From positions 1 through 6,710 of the forward strand of contig JAFDBA010000127.1 of the NCBI GenBank assembly GCA_019313505.1: a DNA stretch of 6,710 bases, in the 5' to 3' direction. Below the pieces are notes generated by a model. The model worked only from the letters and a program-made list of their open reading frames with translations. It had not been told where the DNA came from and searched no databases. Shown here one piece after another: positions 1 through 6,102 of this stretch (the stretch's first letter is position 1; every line of letters starts with the position of its first letter). A program made the position numbers and the translations under genes. This DNA comes from Deltaproteobacteria bacterium (GTDB taxonomy: Bacteria; Desulfobacterota; Desulfobacteria; Desulfobacterales; UBA11574).

Positions 1-380
1 TTATGGAAGCCCAGTACAACCTTTTGCGAAAGCACGGGCATTCACCAAGCGAAGCATTTAATGAGACCGTGGAGGAACTAACTCAGAGCCTTATCCGGCT
101 GGTAGCTGAAAACGGCATGGACTGGATGTTTTCAAACTGCAGTACAACCGCCCAGCGTGGGGCCCTGGACTGGGCGCCCAGGTTCCGGGATGCAGTGGTT
201 CCCCTGTTTGACGAACTGTATGAAAGAGTTGTATCCGGCATAGAAACCAAAAGGGTGATTGAGGCAAACAGCGCTCCTGACTACCTCGAAAAACTGCAAA
301 AGGAACTCGATGTCATCAAAAATTCTGAAATGTGGCAGGCCGGGGCTGCGGTACGGTCGTTGCGGCCTGAAAATCGATAA
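1..380 (+). CDS. ilvC: Ketol-acid reductoisomerase, C-terminal part (5' end outside window)
   Basis: This is the last 125 codons of a gene that begins before the window; the methionine at position 3 is internal, not a start. IlvC isomerises and reduces acetolactate or acetohydroxybutyrate with NADPH, in the cytoplasm, for valine/leucine and isoleucine synthesis respectively. Visible family marks are the SNCSTTAQRGALDW block (residues about 44-57 of the fragment), the GIETKR stretch and the C-terminal ending VRSLRPENR. From memory these match the fungal Ilv5/Bacteroidetes-like branch better than the E. coli enzyme. The fragment lies in the C-terminal helical (knotted) domain, so the Rossmann NADPH domain and most catalytic residues cannot be judged. 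It is followed by cimA and leuA on the same strand, which fits a branched-chain amino acid cluster. The reading frame is intact up to TAA at 378-380. Confidence 0.95.
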   Translation, partial: MEAQYNLLRKHGHSPSEAFNETVEELTQSLIRLVAENGMDWMFSNCSTTAQRGALDWAPRFRDAVVPLFDELYERVVSGIETKRVIEANSAPDYLEKLQKELDVIKNSEMWQAGAAVRSLRPENR

Positions 381-391
381 CCATAAATTTT

Positions 392-573
392 AAGTTTAAA
401 GTGCCTAAAGTGACTTAAAGTTGAAAGTGCCTAAAGTGATCTAAAGTGCCTAAAGTTATGGTGTCGCTCCCGCCTGCCATCGCAAGGCACGAGCGGGCAG
501 GTCGCTCCGCTGTTTTTATATAATTGGCAGAATTCCTTAACTTTAGCTCACTTTAAACTTTAGTTCACTTCAC
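392..573. repeat. Intergenic repeat built on AAAGTGCCTAAAGT with inverted outer arms
   Basis: The left arm carries three close copies of AAAGTGCCTAAAGT (398-411, 424-437 and 443-456), with degenerate CTAAAGTG units between them. The right arm (about 537-573) carries the same words in reverse complement (CTTTAGCTCACTTTAAACTTT). AAGTTTAAAGTG at 392-403 is an exact 12-base inverted match to 549-560. Between the arms lies a GC-rich segment. The layout, short repeated arms around a GC-rich core with no ORF, suggests a dispersed intergenic repeat rather than a promoter. I see no coding potential here. Together with the plain stretch 574-659, this accounts for the whole ilvC-cimA gap. Confidence 0.7.
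461..517 (+). terminator. GC-rich hairpin region, weak intrinsic terminator candidate after ilvC
   Basis: Several short overlapping stems are possible. CCTGCC (473-478) pairs with GGCAGG (496-501). GAGCG (491-495) pairs with CGCTC (503-507). AGCGG (492-496) pairs with CCGCT (507-511), and that last stem is followed by GTTTTTAT. The segment also has a near-direct repeat of GTCGCTCC (463-470 and 501-508). The T run makes a terminator for ilvC possible, but the stem is only 5 bp and the segment is the core of the surrounding repeat. It may simply be part of that element. Confidence 0.3.
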
Positions 574-673
574 ACTCTTGTAGCGATTCTTCAGGCAGAG
601 CCGGAGGCCCAAAGGACCAGGTTTTTCAGGGCAAAATAAATTGTTAATAATGATATTATAGGAGAACTACATC

Positions 674-2272
674 ATGGAACCGATCATCTTATACGATACC
701 ACCTTAAGGGATGGAACCCAGGGAGAAAATATAAACTTTTCCGCCATGGAAAAGGTGCAAATCGCCAAACGGCTGGATGATTTCGGTATACATTACATCG
801 AAGGCGGATGGCCTGGCTCCAATCCCAGGGACATGCAATTTTTCGATCTGGCGCAAAAAGTAAAATTCAAAAATACTCGTATAACGGCCTTCGGTTCTAC
901 ACGCAAACCCGGTATCGACCCGTCCGACGATCCAAACTTGATAGCGTTGCTTAAAGCCAATACCCCCGCGGTAGCAATATTCGGAAAAACGTGGGATCTT
1001 CATATTAAGCAGGTCATGAACAACACCCTAAAAGAAAACCTTGCCATGATAAAAGAATCTGTTGCCTTTCTTAAAGAAAATGATCGCGAGGTGGTTTACG
1101 ATGCGGAACATTTTTTTGACGGATTCAAGGAAAACAGTGATTATGCCCTGGAAACCTTATGTGCCGCCATAGATGCCGGAGCGGAATTTATTGTACCCTG
1201 TGACACTAACGGCGGCAGCCTACCGTCTGAAATCGAATCGATAATAAACGAGGTTCGCCGTCGGCTTACCGAAAAATACCATACAAAACCGGATGCGCTG
1301 CCGGTTAAAATCGGCATTCATACCCACAACGACAGCGGCCTGGCCGTGGCCAATTCCATCCAGGCCGTTCAATCCGGTGCGGTTATGGTCCAGGGAACCA
1401 TCAACGGATACGGAGAAAGATGCGGGAATGCGGATCTGACATCTATCATACCTATTCTATATTACAAAATGAACCGTGAGTGTGTTACCCGAGAAAATAT
1501 TGCGAAACTGAAACCTCTCTCCAGGTTTGTGAGCGAAACCGCCAATATGATTCCGTTAAACAGCAGGCCTTTTGTCGGAAAAAGTGCGTTTGCCCACAAA
1601 GGGGGCATTCATGTGAGTGCGATCATGAAAGTATCCCGTGCATATGAACATATGGAACCTGAACTGGTGGGAAACAAGCGCCGGGTTCTGGTATCGGATC
1701 TTTCCGGAAAAAGAAACATTGAATACAAGGCCAAAGAACTCGGTATCGAGCTGGGTGCCAACGGATTTGACAGTCGCAAAATCGTTACGGAAGTTAAACG
1801 CATGGAACAGGAAGGGTACCAGTTTGATGTGGCCGACGCATCGTTCAAGATCTTGTTAGAGAAGTTTACCGACCAGTACCGGCCCCTGTTTAAACTCAAA
1901 TCCTTCAGGGTACACATCGAAAAGGACGCTGATCGCCCCTGCAGCGCCCACGCCACCATTAAGATTTCCGTGGAAGGTCAGGAAGAAATCACCGCCGCAG
2001 AGGGTGACGGGCCGGTCAGTGCCCTGGATAACGCCCTGCGCAAGGCCCTGAACAAATTTTATCCGGAGCTGGAAACCATGCGACTGATCGATTTCAAGGT
2101 GAGAGTCATCGATGGACGCAAAGGAACTGCAGCAAGGGTTCGTGTGTTTATAGAGTCACGGGATCAAGATAATGTCTGGAGCACCATCGGTGTTTCAGAG
2201 GATATCATCGAAGCGAGCTGGCATGCCCTGGCAGAAAGTGTCCACTATAAGCTGTCTATGGGAAAACACTAA
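674..2272 (+). CDS. cimA: (R)-citramalate synthase
   Basis: CimA condenses pyruvate with acetyl-CoA to (R)-citramalate, the entry to the threonine-independent route to 2-ketobutyrate and isoleucine; LeuCD and LeuB normally carry out the next steps. The 532-residue length is usual for the family. The N-terminal HMGL-like TIM barrel opens with DTTLRDGTQGEN; GTQ where LeuA has GEQ, followed by IHYIEGGWPGSNP, is typical of the citramalate synthase group. Predicted metal ligands are Asp13, His216 and His218 (in HTHND) and Asn252 (in NGYGERCGN). A LeuA-type regulatory domain runs from about residue 410 to the end, so feedback inhibition, probably by isoleucine, is expected from the family. The start is supported by AGGAG at 660-664, 9 nt before the ATG. 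It lies 293 nt after ilvC and 167 nt before leuA, same strand. Older databases call such proteins 2-isopropylmalate/homocitrate synthase family; the sequence favours CimA. Confidence 0.93.
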   Translation: MEPIILYDTTLRDGTQGENINFSAMEKVQIAKRLDDFGIHYIEGGWPGSNPRDMQFFDLAQKVKFKNTRITAFGSTRKPGIDPSDDPNLIALLKANTPAVAIFGKTWDLHIKQVMNNTLKENLAMIKESVAFLKENDREVVYDAEHFFDGFKENSDYALETLCAAIDAGAEFIVPCDTNGGSLPSEIESIINEVRRRLTEKYHTKPDALPVKIGIHTHNDSGLAVANSIQAVQSGAVMVQGTINGYGERCGNADLTSIIPILYYKMNRECVTRENIAKLKPLSRFVSETANMIPLNSRPFVGKSAFAHKGGIHVSAIMKVSRAYEHMEPELVGNKRRVLVSDLSGKRNIEYKAKELGIELGANGFDSRKIVTEVKRMEQEGYQFDVADASFKILLEKFTDQYRPLFKLKSFRVHIEKDADRPCSAHATIKISVEGQEEITAAEGDGPVSALDNALRKALNKFYPELETMRLIDFKVRVIDGRKGTAARVRVFIESRDQDNVWSTIGVSEDIIEASWHALAESVHYKLSMGKH

Positions 2273-2321
2273 CAAATGACGATGAAAAGGAATGGAATCT
2301 TGATTAAAAAAAATGGAATCA

Positions 2322-2359
2322 ATGCCGCGGGACAAATTTTTTATCCTGTCCTGCGGCAT
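2322..2359 (+). promoter_or_regulatory. 13-bp hairpin in the cimA-leuA gap
   Basis: ATGCCGCGGGACA (2322-2334) pairs with TGTCCTGCGGCAT (2347-2359), with a single G-U wobble, around a 12-nt loop that contains six T. No T run follows the stem on the plus strand, so it is not a normal intrinsic terminator. A competing pairing exists: TGTCCTG (2347-2353) can instead pair imperfectly with CAGGGACA (2388-2395). The hairpin could be an mRNA processing or stability element, part of an attenuator, or the remains of a palindromic repeat. Confidence 0.55.
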
Positions 2360-2404
2360 ATGCTTACTCGGATTTTACTCGTTGTCACAGGGACAGATTT
2401 ATAA
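2360..2404 (+). promoter_or_regulatory. Candidate leader peptide upstream of leuA (speculative)
   Basis: A 14-codon frame reads MLTRILLVVTGTDL and contains Ile-Leu-Leu-Val-Val as consecutive codons at 2372-2386, the three branched-chain amino acids, 35 nt before the leuA ATG. The same frame stays open from an ATG at 2276, giving 42 residues. This resembles classical leu/ilv attenuator leader peptides. Against it, neither start has a recognisable ribosome binding site, and there is no terminator hairpin with a T run between it and leuA. Only weak alternative pairing is visible (CAGGG 2388-2392 with CCCTG 2417-2421). It could be chance. Confidence 0.2.
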
Positions 2405-2439
2405 ATATCACCATAACCCTGAAAAAAAGGAGTAAGATA

Positions 2440-3972
2440 ATGGCAGAACAAGTAATTATATTTGATACCACATTAAGAGACGGCGAACAATCTCCCGGTG
2501 CCAGCATGAATGCCCCAGAGAAGATGCGCCTTGCCACACAGTTAGAGAAGCTGGGTGTAGATGTGCTGGAAGCCGGATTTCCCGCAGCCTCAAAAGGCGA
2601 CTTTGATGCGGTTTCAAAGATCGCTGGAAAACTCAAAAAAACCGAGGTTGCCGCCCTGGCGCGCACCTCCAAAGCAGATATTGACCAAGCCTGGGGGGCG
2701 ATCCAGCATGCCGCAAAACCGAGAATCCATACGTTTATCGCCACATCCGACCTCCATATGCACTACAAGCTGAACATGACAAATGACGAAGTCCTCAAAA
2801 CCGCTGTGGAAGCGATCAAATATGCCGGGTCTTTTACCGACAATATCGAGTTTTCAGCCGAAGATGCATCCCGGAGTGATCGAGATTTTTTGTGCAAGGT
2901 TTTCGAAGCAGCTATTGAAGCGGGTGCCACAACGATTAACATTCCTGACACTGTGGGCTATGCCATACCGGAAGAATTTTCAGAGCTTATAAAATATGTC
3001 ATGACCCATACTCCCAATATAGGCAAGGCAGTAGTAAGTATCCACTGCCACAATGACTTGGGTCTTGCCACTGCAAATACCATTGCGGGAATAAGTGCCG
3101 GTGCCAGACAGGCAGAAGTGACAATCAACGGCATCGGTGAAAGGGCCGGAAATACCTCCCTGGAAGAACTTGTCATGGCCATTCACACCAGGCCCAATTA
3201 TCTGCCGCTGTCGTCCAATATCAAAACAGAGCTTATTTATCCCACAAGCCGGCTGGTCAGTATGATTACCGGTATCATGGTTCAGCCCAACAAGGCCATC
3301 GTGGGAGCCAATGCCTTTGCCCACGAGGCCGGAATTCATCAGGACGGCGTACTTAAAAATCCCATGACCTATGAAATTATGAAACCCGAAACCATCGGAC
3401 TCAGCGCCAGCAAGCTGGTACTGGGCAAGCACTCCGGAAGACACGCCCTGCGGTCACATTTAAAAGATATGGGATACGACCTTTCCGATGAAGAATTAAA
3501 TCTTGTTTTCATAAAATTCAAGGAACTGGCTGATAAGAAAAAACATGTTGTAGATGAAGATCTGGAGGTTATTGTTACCGAAGGTATCCTGCAAACCTCC
3601 GATATTTTCCGCCTGGAATATCTGCATGTGACCTGTGGAACAACCGTTATTCCCATGGCAACCGTTAAGCTTACTATAAATGAAAGGTCTGTTCAGGGCG
3701 CAGGTTACGGAAACGGTCCCATTGATGCCGCTTTTGACAGCATTGCAAAACTGACTGGAACTGAATCAGAGCTTTTGAGGTTTTCAATAAGCGCCATTAC
3801 CAGCGGTACGGATGCTCAGGGCGAAGTCACTGTCCGCTTGAGCGAAGAGGGGCTAACTGCACTGGGCAGAGGAGCAGACCCAGACATCATCACCGCCAGT
3901 GCCAAGGCCTATGTAAACGGACTTAACCGTCTGGAATATTTGAAAGCCAATCCGGTGATGGCAACGACCTGA
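2440..3972 (+). CDS. leuA: 2-isopropylmalate synthase
   Basis: LeuA condenses 2-ketoisovalerate with acetyl-CoA, the committed step to leucine, in the cytoplasm. The 510-residue length fits the long bacterial type with a regulatory domain. The catalytic TIM barrel begins with DTTLRDGEQSPG. The metal ligands are Asp14, His202 and His204 (in HCHND) and Asn238 (in NGIGERAGN), numbering that matches the E. coli enzyme as I know it. The linker subdomain includes GANAFAHEAGIHQDG and LGKHSGRHAL. From about residue 396 the LeuA dimer/allosteric domain follows (GYGNGPIDAAFDS), so leucine feedback inhibition is expected. AAGGAG at 2427-2432, 7 nt before the ATG, supports the start. The upstream cimA product is a homologue with the same metal-site layout but GTQ instead of GEQ. 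leuB, leuC and leuD are not in the window. The gene ends convergent to pyrD. Confidence 0.96.
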   Translation: MAEQVIIFDTTLRDGEQSPGASMNAPEKMRLATQLEKLGVDVLEAGFPAASKGDFDAVSKIAGKLKKTEVAALARTSKADIDQAWGAIQHAAKPRIHTFIATSDLHMHYKLNMTNDEVLKTAVEAIKYAGSFTDNIEFSAEDASRSDRDFLCKVFEAAIEAGATTINIPDTVGYAIPEEFSELIKYVMTHTPNIGKAVVSIHCHNDLGLATANTIAGISAGARQAEVTINGIGERAGNTSLEELVMAIHTRPNYLPLSSNIKTELIYPTSRLVSMITGIMVQPNKAIVGANAFAHEAGIHQDGVLKNPMTYEIMKPETIGLSASKLVLGKHSGRHALRSHLKDMGYDLSDEELNLVFIKFKELADKKKHVVDEDLEVIVTEGILQTSDIFRLEYLHVTCGTTVIPMATVKLTINERSVQGAGYGNGPIDAAFDSIAKLTGTESELLRFSISAITSGTDAQGEVTVRLSEEGLTALGRGADPDIITASAKAYVNGLNRLEYLKANPVMATT

Positions 3973-3981
3973 CCCTGTTTT

Positions 3982-4016
3982 AAAAAAAGCTGTAGGGGCT
4001 GAAAAGCCCCTTCGGC
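3982..4016 (-). terminator. Intrinsic terminator of the minus-strand pyrD gene
   Basis: On the minus strand an AGGGGCT/AGCCCCT stem (4011-4005 with 4000-3994) closes a four-base loop. It extends across one T-T mismatch by GCCG/TAGC-like pairs to 4016 and 3989, and is followed directly by seven T (3988-3982). This is a textbook Rho-independent terminator 7 nt beyond the pyrD stop. On the plus strand the same hairpin is followed by AAAATTTTAT, so it may also act weakly on leuA transcripts coming the other way. Confidence 0.85.
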
Positions 4017-4022
4017 AAAATT

Positions 4023-4946
4023 TTATAATTTCAGGGTGCCGATGATGTCCGCTATGTCAGAAATATTTCTTTCCATCAGAAATGCTTCTATGCCTTCAAT
4101 GATATCTATTGTGGCATGGGGGTTTATAAAATTAGCCGTACCTACCTGAATTGCCACGGCACCTGCCATCAAAAACTCCAGCGCATCCTTTGCCGTCATA
4201 ATTCCGCCAACACCTATTACCGGAACTTTTACGACTTGAGCCGTCTGCCAGACCATTCGGAGGGCAACGGGCCTAATTGCCGGGCCGGAAAGCCCCCCTG
4301 TTATGTTGGCAAGCTTTGGACGCCGGGTTTCAATATCTATGGCCATACCGGTTATGGTGTTGATCAGAGAGATCGAATCGGCACCTTCTCCTTCCACACT
4401 GCGGGCGATTTCAGTAATATCAGTTACATTAGGAGAAAGCTTGACCATAAGGGGTCTGGTCGTGCTCTTTCTAACCGCCCTGACAACCTGGGCAGCGGAT
4501 TCCGGAAAGGCACCGAATGCTGCTCCGCCGGACTTTACATTTGGGCATGAAATATTTAATTCAATTCCGGCTATCTTTTCAACATCTTCAAGGCGTGATG
4601 CCAGTTCAGCATAATCTGCTATATTTTTCCCATAGATGTTTACAAGCACCGGGGTGTCAATCATTTTTAAAAACGGTAATTTTTCTTTCAAAAATGCTTC
4701 CAGACCCAAGTTTTCAAGGCCAATGGCGTTCAGCATGCCGCACGGTGTTTCAACGATTCTCGGTGGAGGGTTCCCTCTGGATGGTTCAAGGGACAAGCCC
4801 TTTACAATAATGGCCCCAAGACGATTTAAATCAATAAGCTCTTCAAACTCACTGGCATATCCGAAGGTTCCGGATGCCGTCATTACAGGGTTCCTTAGTT
4901 TTACTCCCCCGATATTTACTTGAATATTAGGCTTCTTTTTGATCAT
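4023..4946 (-). CDS. pyrD: Dihydroorotate dehydrogenase, class 1B catalytic subunit
   Basis: PyrD oxidises dihydroorotate to orotate in pyrimidine synthesis using FMN. The 307-residue length, the lack of an N-terminal membrane helix, and a cysteine as catalytic base (Cys134 in NISCPNVKSGG) mark the soluble class 1 enzyme, not the quinone-linked class 2 enzyme. Overall similarity points to class 1B, which pairs with the Fe-S/FAD subunit PyrK and passes electrons to NAD+. Other marks are TASGTFGY (23-30), KGLSLEPSRGNPPPR (49-63), the lysine of VKLSPNV (170), INTITGM (about 196-202) and the glycine-rich phosphate loop GVGGI near the C-terminus. No pyrK is in the window; the gene upstream is mrp, 102 nt away. 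No clear Shine-Dalgarno precedes the ATG, and the frame stays open upstream, so the start is less certain than the identity. Confidence 0.93.
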   Translation of the reverse strand: MIKKKPNIQVNIGGVKLRNPVMTASGTFGYASEFEELIDLNRLGAIIVKGLSLEPSRGNPPPRIVETPCGMLNAIGLENLGLEAFLKEKLPFLKMIDTPVLVNIYGKNIADYAELASRLEDVEKIAGIELNISCPNVKSGGAAFGAFPESAAQVVRAVRKSTTRPLMVKLSPNVTDITEIARSVEGEGADSISLINTITGMAIDIETRRPKLANITGGLSGPAIRPVALRMVWQTAQVVKVPVIGVGGIMTAKDALEFLMAGAVAIQVGTANFINPHATIDIIEGIEAFLMERNISDIADIIGTLKL

Positions 4947-4962
4947 AACAATATTGATGGCG

Positions 4963-5032
4963 TCGTAAAAAGTCCCATTTATAGTTGAATTCGTGACTTT
5001 TTACGAAACCGTCTAAATCGGACTTTTTACGA
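4963..5032. repeat. Inverted/direct repeat family with core GACTTTTTACGA
   Basis: TCGTAAAAAGTCC (4963-4975) is a perfect 13-base inverted match to GGACTTTTTACGA (5020-5032). A third copy, GACTTTTTACGA, lies at 4995-5006 in direct orientation to 5021-5032 with a 26-nt period, each followed by a related AYYGTC word. The repeat fills most of the mrp-pyrD gap. Either inverted pair could fold as a hairpin in mRNA. The same core occurs at the right edge of the window (6691-6702), which suggests a dispersed family. Confidence 0.75.
4978..4983 (-). promoter_or_regulatory. Possible -10 element for pyrD inside the repeat
   Basis: On the minus strand CTATAAATGGG gives a TATAAA hexamer 31 nt before the pyrD ATG, a reasonable position for a short leader. 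No good -35 hexamer lies 16-18 nt upstream. A TTGACA is present further up at 5041-5036 but at the wrong distance. Read-through from mrp is the alternative. Confidence 0.25.
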
Positions 5033-5048
5033 GATTGTCAATTTCAGG

Positions 5049-5885
5049 TTACTTAGATATTTTTTCCGCAAGCTCCACAAATGACTTGCTTGCATGGGAA
5101 TCCGAATATTTTTCCTGCAAAGAGATGCCGTTGTCCCCGCATGACACAACATTGTGATCAAACGGAATCCTCACCAGAAACTCGATTCCAGCGGCAATGG
5201 CGGTCTTTTCTCCACCTCCCGAACCAAACAGATCAATCATTTTGTTGCAGTGAGGGCAGATAAAACTGCTCATATTCTCAACAAGACCGATGATTTCCAT
5301 TTTTAAGGTTCTACAGAAACTGATCGACTTCCGAACATCCGCCAGTGACACCTCCTGCGGTGTGGTAACGATAATTGCCTTAGCATCGGAAATTGTCTGG
5401 GCAACAGTCAACGGTTCATCACCTGTTCCGGGAGGGGAATCGATAATTAAATAATCCAGCTCACCCCATTCAACCTCTCCGATAAACTGCCGTATGGCAG
5501 AATATTTGAGCGGTCCCCGCCATATAATTGCATCGTCTTTGCTTGCGATCAGTGATTCTATTGAAACTACTTTCAGGTTATTCGAATACTTCATGGGATC
5601 CAGTTTATTATTTTTGCTCATACCCAGCATCCCTTTTAACCCTAGCATCCTCGGCACGTCGGGACCATGCAAATCAACATCCATAATCCCCACATTAAAA
5701 CCCTTGTTGGCGAGTGCAATGGCTACGTTAACAGAGACGCTGGTCTTGCCCACACCCCCTTTGCCGCTCAAGACAATGAGTTTGTTTTTTATCTTTTTTA
5801 AAGATCTATCGACAGAAGCATCCTGTTCCGTCTGTTCCTTTTTCTTCTTTTGAGCATCATCAACATTTTCATGAATTTGTACCAT
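5049..5885 (-). CDS. Mrp/NBP35-family P-loop ATPase, Fe-S cluster carrier type
   Basis: This belongs to the Mrp/ApbC/NBP35 branch of the MinD-like ATPases, cytoplasmic proteins that bind and deliver Fe-S clusters. The deviant Walker A GKGGVGKT is at residues 41-48, MDVDLHGPD at about 68-76, and a Walker B-like LIIDSPPGTGDEP at about 146-158. The Mrp cysteine pair is Cys210/Cys213 (CPHC), expected to hold a bridging cluster in a dimer. The product is 278 residues. It lacks the N-terminal FSCA/DUF59 domain of E. coli Mrp and has only a charged, lysine-rich lead-in; no extra C-terminal domain is present. I chose the ATG at 5885 because GGGAG sits 9 nt upstream. The frame extends to a TTG at 5942, but that extension runs through an inverted repeat. 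The DUF134 gene lies upstream and pyrD downstream. Its client is unknown; I leave the symbol blank because mrp, apbC and nbp35 are used inconsistently. Confidence 0.9.
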   Translation of the reverse strand: MVQIHENVDDAQKKKKEQTEQDASVDRSLKKIKNKLIVLSGKGGVGKTSVSVNVAIALANKGFNVGIMDVDLHGPDVPRMLGLKGMLGMSKNNKLDPMKYSNNLKVVSIESLIASKDDAIIWRGPLKYSAIRQFIGEVEWGELDYLIIDSPPGTGDEPLTVAQTISDAKAIIVTTPQEVSLADVRKSISFCRTLKMEIIGLVENMSSFICPHCNKMIDLFGSGGGEKTAIAAGIEFLVRIPFDHNVVSCGDNGISLQEKYSDSHASKSFVELAEKISK

Positions 5886-5894
5886 AATTCTTAT

Positions 5895-5899
5895 CTCCC
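5895..5899 (-). promoter_or_regulatory. Ribosome binding site that fixes the Mrp start
   Basis: On the minus strand GGGAG is followed after 9 nt by ATG at 5885. The earlier in-frame TTG at 5942 has no comparable site, and its extra 19 residues overlap the end of the 5904-6046 repeat. Confidence 0.75.
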
Positions 5900-5903
5900 A
5901 TCC

Positions 5904-6046
5904 AGTGCCCGAACGAAAATTAGGATTTTTCGTTAAGATCAAGAAAAACGAAAATTTTAACCACAGTAATACGGGTAGTATTTCGAGGATTAAAATTTGA
6001 GTCTGACACAGATATTGGCGGAAAAGACAGTTTTCGTTCAGGCACT
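5904..6046. repeat. MITE-like 143-bp element with 16-bp terminal inverted repeats
   Basis: AGTGCCCGAACGAAAA (5904-5919) is the inverted match, with one mismatch, of TTTTCGTTCAGGCACT (6031-6046). Inside lie further inverted pairs: AAATTTTAA (5952-5960) with TTAAAATTT (5990-5998), and a local hairpin AACGAAAA/TTTTCGTT (5912-5919 with 5927-5934). There is no ORF of note and the interior is AT-rich. Clear ends, nested symmetry and intergenic position suggest a non-autonomous transposable or REP-like element; no target-site duplication is obvious at its borders. It ends 5 nt upstream of the Mrp ribosome binding site, so it forms the 5' leader of that gene. A structured regulatory RNA is the main alternative. 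Confidence 0.65.
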
Positions 6047-6102
6047 ATCTGCGAATAGCAATTAATGTATAACAACCTTTTCAACCATTATCACAATTTT
6101 AT

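Noticed and set aside
392..457. CRISPR array
   Set aside because: The repeated words are only about 14 nt, with irregular short gaps and no unique 30-40 nt spacers, and no cas gene is present.
640..664. -10 box TATTAT just before cimA
   Set aside because: It overlaps the ribosome binding site, so a start there would leave no room for the leader; AT-richness explains it.
2383..2406. Promoter for leuA using TTGTCA and TATAAA
   Set aside because: The two hexamers are only about 13 nt apart, too close for a normal sigma-70 promoter.
2273..2439. T-box or other known riboswitch upstream of leuA
   Set aside because: No T-box sequence or other conserved aptamer core could be recognised; only simple stems are visible.
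2980..3444. 154-codon open frame on the minus strand inside leuA
   Set aside because: It is antisense to a well-conserved leuA, and its translation resembles no family I know; it is a shadow of the coding frame.
4116..4550. 144-codon open frame on the plus strand opposite pyrD
   Set aside because: It lies wholly inside pyrD, has no recognisable domain and no upstream signals; best explained as a shadow frame.
5494..5853. 119-codon plus-strand frame opposite the Mrp gene
   Set aside because: The hydrophobic, Phe/Leu-rich translation comes from the antisense of the lysine-rich N-terminal region of the ATPase; no start signal supports it.
5886..5942. N-terminal extension of the Mrp ATPase to a TTG start at 5942
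   Set aside because: The extension has no good ribosome binding site, runs through one arm of the inverted repeat, and an ATG with GGGAG at 9 nt spacing is available at 5885.
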